DNA from: Halanaeroarchaeum sp. HSR-CO
GTDB taxonomy: Archaea > Halobacteriota > Halobacteria > Halobacteriales > Halobacteriaceae
Length of the DNA: 64,000 nt
Assembly (NCBI RefSeq): GCF_024972755.1
Contig: NZ_CP087724.1
Span: 1,240,001-1,304,000, forward strand
Direction: 5' to 3'
In this document: positions 60,611 to 64,000 of the stretch, in pieces
How the letters are laid out: each line of letters starts with the position of its first letter
Position numbering within the stretch: the first letter of the stretch is position 1
Program-made: the position numbers and the translations under genes
The notes under the pieces: generated by a model
Seen by the model: the letters and a program-made list of their open reading frames with translations, nothing else
What the model was told of the DNA's origin: nothing
Database searches by the model: none

Positions 60611-63178
60611 CTATCGTCGGAGACCACCGAGGACGTGGTAGTCGGTGTCCGGGGTGTAGCGGCGGAACAGTAGGCTGTTCGTCAGCACACTTACGCTCGA
60701 AAACGCCATCGCGGCCGCCGCCAGCACTGGCTGCAACAACCCGAGCGATGCCAGAGGGATCATCACGGTGTTGTAGCCGAGTGCCCAGAAGAGGTTCTGC
60801 TTGATCTTCTCCAGGGTCGCCTCGGAGATGCGGATCGCCTTCACAACGTCGAGGGGGTCGTCCCGCATGAGCGTCACGTCCCCGGCTTCGATCGCCACGT
60901 CGGTCCCGCTCCCGATGGCGGTCCCCACGGAAGCAGCCGCGAGTGCGGGCGCGTCGTTGACGCCATCACCAACCATCATTGCCCGACGGCCATCGGTCTG
61001 AATCTCGTCGATGGCGTTCGCCTTGTCCTCGGGGAGCACACCCGCCATGACGTTGTCGGCGTCGATACCGACCTCCTGGGCGACCGCTTTCGCCGTCCGT
61101 TCGTTGTCACCGGTGATCATCCACACGTCCTGGCCGCGCGTGGTGAGTGTCGCGACGGCCCGCTTTGCGGATTCTTTGATCTCGTCCGCGGTCGCGATGA
61201 CACCGACTACCTGGCCATCGACGGCGACGAGCATCGCCGTTTTCCCCGCCGATTCGAACGTCTGCAGCGTCTCCGATACCCGTTCTGTGTCGACGTCGTT
61301 CGACTCGAGTAACGCTCGATTGCCGACGAGGACCTCCGTGTCTGCGACCGTCGCGCGGATGCCGTGTCCGGGGACGTTCTCGAAGTCGGTCGGTTCGCTC
61401 ACCTCGAGGTCACGATCCGTCGCGCCATCGACGATGGCCGCGGCAAGCGGGTGCTCGCTCCCGCGTTCCGCACTCGCAGCCATCCGCAGGACGAACGACT
61501 CGTCGATCCGTGTCTGCAGAACGCCGCCATCGGCGACGGCCTGGTCGTCGAGGGCCACGACGTCGGTGAGTCGCATCTCGCCCCTGGTGAGCGTCCCCGT
61601 CTTGTCGAAGACGACGGCATCGATGTCGCGGACCTGTTCCAGCACGTCGCCACCCTTGAAGAGGACGCCGTTGCGGGCGCCGATGCTCGTACCGACCATC
61701 GTCGCGGCCGGGGTGGCGAGTCCCAGCGCACAGGGACAGGCGATGAGGACGGCGCTGGCGAAGACGATGATCGAGAACTCGAAGACCGACACTGCCCCGC
61801 CCGCGACCGCCGGGCCACCGGCCACGACCCCCCAGAGTGGGAGTGCGCCGACGAATCCGGCGAGCGCTTCGGGGAACAGGTACCAGATCGACCCCCAGAA
61901 CAGCGCGTTGACGATGACCGCCGGGACGAAGTATGCGCTGATGCGGTCGGCCGTGTTCTGGATCTCGGGCTGGCGGGACTGCGCGTCCCGGACGAGGTCG
62001 ACGATCTGCTGGATGGCGGTCTCGGCGCCGACCTTCGTGGCCTGGACGGTCAGCATACCGTTTTCGTTGATGGTGGACCCGACCACCTCGTCGCCCTCGG
62101 ATTTCTCGACGGGGACCGACTCGCCGGTCACCATCGATTCGTCCACGGCGCTCTGACCGTCGATGACCTCGCCGTCCGTGGGAATCTTCTCGCCGGGTCT
62201 GACCTTCAGAATGTCGCCGACCTGGACCTCCTCCAGGGGGACTTCGCGTTCCGTTCCGTCCGGGCCGATGACGGTCGCCGTCTCGGCTTCCATCTCCAGG
62301 AGTTGCTGGATGGCCTCGCCGGCCTGGCCCTTCGAGCGGGCTTCGAGGAAATTACCGAGGGTGATGAACACCAGGATGAGGGCTGCGGTATCGAAGTAGA
62401 GCCCGCCCGCGATGAGCCCGGCCAGTACGGCCACGCTGTAGGTGTACGCAGTCGTGGACCCGAGCGCGATGAGCACGTCCATGTTGGCGGTCCGGTTGTG
62501 GACGAGTGCGTTCCAGGAGTTGCGGTAGAACTCGCGGCCGAGGACCACCTGGACGGGGGTCGCGAAGAGGAACGCGAACCATCCGACGCCAACCGGTCCG
62601 ATGGCATCCGGCAACAGCGATGGGAAAAACAGATGCTCGACCATCAGCCCGAGGAGCGGAAGCGATAGTGCGGCCCCGAAGAGCACCAGTCGTCGCTGTT
62701 TCGCTATCTCCTCGTTCCGGGCGGCCTGTCGTCTATCCGAATCGCTCTGTTCGTCGCCCTCAGTCTCTCGGACGGGGGAGTAGCCCGCCGCCTCGACGGC
62801 GTCGTAGAGGTCTTCGAGTGCGACGTCGGCCGGATTGTACGTCACGGCGGCCTCGTCGGTCGCGTAGTTCACACTCGCCGTGATGACCCCCGCCGTATCG
62901 TGGAGGCGGTCGGCGATGGTCTCCGCACAGTTCGCACAGGACATATCGGAGACGCCGATGGAGACCGTCTCAGTGGCGGCGCTGTAGCCGGCCTGCTCGA
63001 TGGCATCGAAGATCGTTTCGAGGCGCACTTCCTCGGGGTCGTACTCTACCGAGCCCTCGTCGGTCGCGAAGTTGGCCGTCGCCTCGTCGACGCCCTCGAG
63101 GTCACCGACGGCGTCCTCGATGGCGGCCGAGCAGTTCGCACAGCTCATACCGGTTATCTCCAGGCGGGCGTGGCGCAT
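60611..63178 (-). CDS. copA: Copper-exporting P1B-type ATPase
   Basis: 855 residues. Two N-terminal HMA domains hold TGMSCANC (C13, C16) and SDMSCANC (C81, C84). The membrane region has the CPC copper channel ([10 protein letters not shown]). The cytoplasmic domains carry TGES, the phosphorylated DKTGTLT, SEHPLA and [10 protein letters not shown]. It exports Cu(I) using ATP. I chose the ATG at 63178; an in-frame GTG at 63187 is less likely. The chaperone gene lies 50 bp downstream; the divergent regulator at 63285-63872 is upstream on the same strand. Confidence 0.97.
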   Translation of the reverse strand: MRHARLEITGMSCANCSAAIEDAVGDLEGVDEATANFATDEGSVEYDPEEVRLETIFDAIEQAGYSAATETVSIGVSDMSCANCAETIADRLHDTAGVITASVNYATDEAAVTYNPADVALEDLYDAVEAAGYSPVRETEGDEQSDSDRRQAARNEEIAKQRRLVLFGAALSLPLLGLMVEHLFFPSLLPDAIGPVGVGWFAFLFATPVQVVLGREFYRNSWNALVHNRTANMDVLIALGSTTAYTYSVAVLAGLIAGGLYFDTAALILVFITLGNFLEARSKGQAGEAIQQLLEMEAETATVIGPDGTEREVPLEEVQVGDILKVRPGEKIPTDGEVIDGQSAVDESMVTGESVPVEKSEGDEVVGSTINENGMLTVQATKVGAETAIQQIVDLVRDAQSRQPEIQNTADRISAYFVPAVIVNALFWGSIWYLFPEALAGFVGALPLWGVVAGGPAVAGGAVSVFEFSIIVFASAVLIACPCALGLATPAATMVGTSIGARNGVLFKGGDVLEQVRDIDAVVFDKTGTLTRGEMRLTDVVALDDQAVADGGVLQTRIDESFVLRMAASAERGSEHPLAAAIVDGATDRDLEVSEPTDFENVPGHGIRATVADTEVLVGNRALLESNDVDTERVSETLQTFESAGKTAMLVAVDGQVVGVIATADEIKESAKRAVATLTTRGQDVWMITGDNERTAKAVAQEVGIDADNVMAGVLPEDKANAIDEIQTDGRRAMMVGDGVNDAPALAAASVGTAIGSGTDVAIEAGDVTLMRDDPLDVVKAIRISEATLEKIKQNLFWALGYNTVMIPLASLGLLQPVLAAAAMAFSSVSVLTNSLLFRRYTPDTDYHVLGGLRR

Positions 63179-63284
63179 CGAATTCACTATCTGTAGAAAG
63201 GCTCTCCAGGTTGATGCCGATTGCCCCTAACGAACCAAAGTGAGCTGGGCCTTCAACCGAAGGATCTGAAATGAACGGACGGTT

Positions 63285-63872
63285 TCAGACATCGCTCGCG
63301 AGGTTTTCGTATGCTTCACGGTACCGTGCTTCACAGGACCCACAGCAGAACTGTTTCACCTCGCCGCCGATCCGTGCGGTCACACCCTCGGCGGTCACCG
63401 TGTTCCCGCACTCGTCGCAGGTGAGAGCGAACTCCGTCGCGCCGACTGCAGGGGTCCACTCCGAACTGCTGAGGAGATCGACCGCCATCTCCTCGACGTG
63501 TTCGGGTTCGACGATCGACAGTAGCCACTGTCTGACGTCCGCCGGTGCGTTCGCCTGCACGACCAGCCGGGAGTCGACGGTCACGAAGCAGTGTTCGACG
63601 GCCTCCGCCTCGCGAATGGACGCTCGAACGGTGTCGAGTTTCGCCGGGTCGACCTCGAGGGTGACGAGCACTGGCGTCCCCTCTCTGAGCTGCTCCCTGT
63701 CGAGCGCGACGGTGAACCGCCGAATGACGCCCTGATCGCGGAGCCGCTGGACCCGATCGGAGACGGCCGGTGGCGAGAGTCCGACCTCGTCTGCGATCTC
63801 TCGATAGGGCCGCCGCCCATCCTCGACCAGCAACCCGAGGATCTCGATGTCGATGTCGTCGAGGTCGCGCAT
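63285..63872 (-). CDS. AsnC/Lrp-type regulator with TRASH metal-sensing domain
   Basis: 195 residues. An N-terminal Lrp-type HTH (DIDIEILGLLVEDGRRPYREIADEVGLSPPAVSDRVQRL) precedes a RAM-like ligand domain and a C-terminal TRASH zinc-knuckle region with CDECGN and FCCGSC. Halobacterium VNG1179C, of the same architecture, activates the copper ATPase gene in response to copper; CopT of Sulfolobus is analogous. The position just upstream of copA, in the same direction, fits that role. A GGAGG sequence about 13 bp before the ATG may be a ribosome-binding site. Confidence 0.93.
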   Translation of the reverse strand: MRDLDDIDIEILGLLVEDGRRPYREIADEVGLSPPAVSDRVQRLRDQGVIRRFTVALDREQLREGTPVLVTLEVDPAKLDTVRASIREAEAVEHCFVTVDSRLVVQANAPADVRQWLLSIVEPEHVEEMAVDLLSSSEWTPAVGATEFALTCDECGNTVTAEGVTARIGGEVKQFCCGSCEARYREAYENLASDV

Positions 63873-64000
63873 GTGAGTCGATTATCCTCCTGACAGATAC
63901 GTCTGACGAGCGGTCGGCTGCACCGACGCCCATCACAGCAGCGGAGTGGTCCGAGCGGATGCGGGCTGGCCGAATCGGTCGGAGCCATCCAGCATATACT

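Overview
This is a high-GC, acidic-proteome chromosomal segment of a halophilic archaeon (class Halobacteria). The evidence is the Glu/Asp-rich proteins, a TATA-type promoter often about 26-31 bp from the start codon (leaderless mRNAs), an archaeal SRP RNA, a DGGGP-synthase-like lipid prenyltransferase, RNase P component 4, Tat-lipoproteins and several haloarchaea-type proteins. Most of the window looks like core chromosome. The more accessory, lower-GC part is about 2.6-6.7 kb.

Layout. 0-6.7 kb: tail of an unknown gene, an ABC exporter pair, a free-standing membrane sensor-like protein, a small membrane protein, a Tat lipoprotein, and a winged-helix/nucleotidyltransferase pair whose nucleotidyltransferase gene is broken. 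6.7-14.6 kb: tRNA-Arg(TCG), a peroxiredoxin, lipid prenyltransferase, CoA-binding protein, a small coiled-coil protein, the 7S SRP RNA, an MscS channel, a CRM-type RNA-binding protein, RNase P component 4, two coupled glycosyltransferases, a Gly/Met-rich protein and a DUF2797 protein. 14.6-19.2 kb: carboxyltransferase, MaoC hydratase, CitE-like lyase and glutamate dehydrogenase, a set that fits the methylaspartate cycle or a related C5/propionyl-CoA route. 19.2-27.6 kb: a second MscS protein, a membrane-inserted calcineurin-type phosphoesterase, an aminotransferase coupled to ribH, an Agl23-like membrane protein and purK-purE.

27.7-38.0 kb: a complete archaeal complex I operon (nuoA, B, CD, H, I, J1, J2, K, L, M, N) without the NADH-input subunits NuoE/F/G. 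38.0-40.3 kb: an RCK-DHH phosphoesterase followed by a CBS-ParB/SerK-like protein, a possible nucleotide-signalling pair. 40.4-46.5 kb: split methylmalonyl-CoA mutase and its G-protein chaperone MeaB, with a lipoprotein and a GNAT-zinc-ribbon gene between them. 46.5-50.2 kb: fatty-acid/acyl-CoA degradation genes (DUF35 protein, thiolase, acyl-CoA dehydrogenase, 3-hydroxyacyl-CoA dehydrogenase). 51.0-54.0 kb: class I FBP aldolase, FBPase and an intact archaeal RuBisCO. 54-60 kb: a DUF1724-type regulator, methyltransferase, redoxin, MBL hydrolase, a UDG-like protein, an acyl-CoA synthetase and a small regulator. 60.3-63.9 kb: a copper-resistance unit (CopZ-like chaperone, CopA ATPase, AsnC/TRASH regulator).

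Metabolically the window joins acyl-CoA beta-oxidation, propionyl-CoA carboxylation and rearrangement, gluconeogenesis/3-phosphoglycerate supply and a ferredoxin- or unknown-donor-driven complex I. The most unusual items are the RCK-DHH/CBS-ParB pair, the aldolase-FBPase-RuBisCO cluster, a phosphoesterase with transmembrane helices inside its fold, a perfect 18-bp operator-like palindrome before the GNAT-zinc-ribbon gene, and a toxin-like nucleotidyltransferase disabled by an apparent internal deletion.
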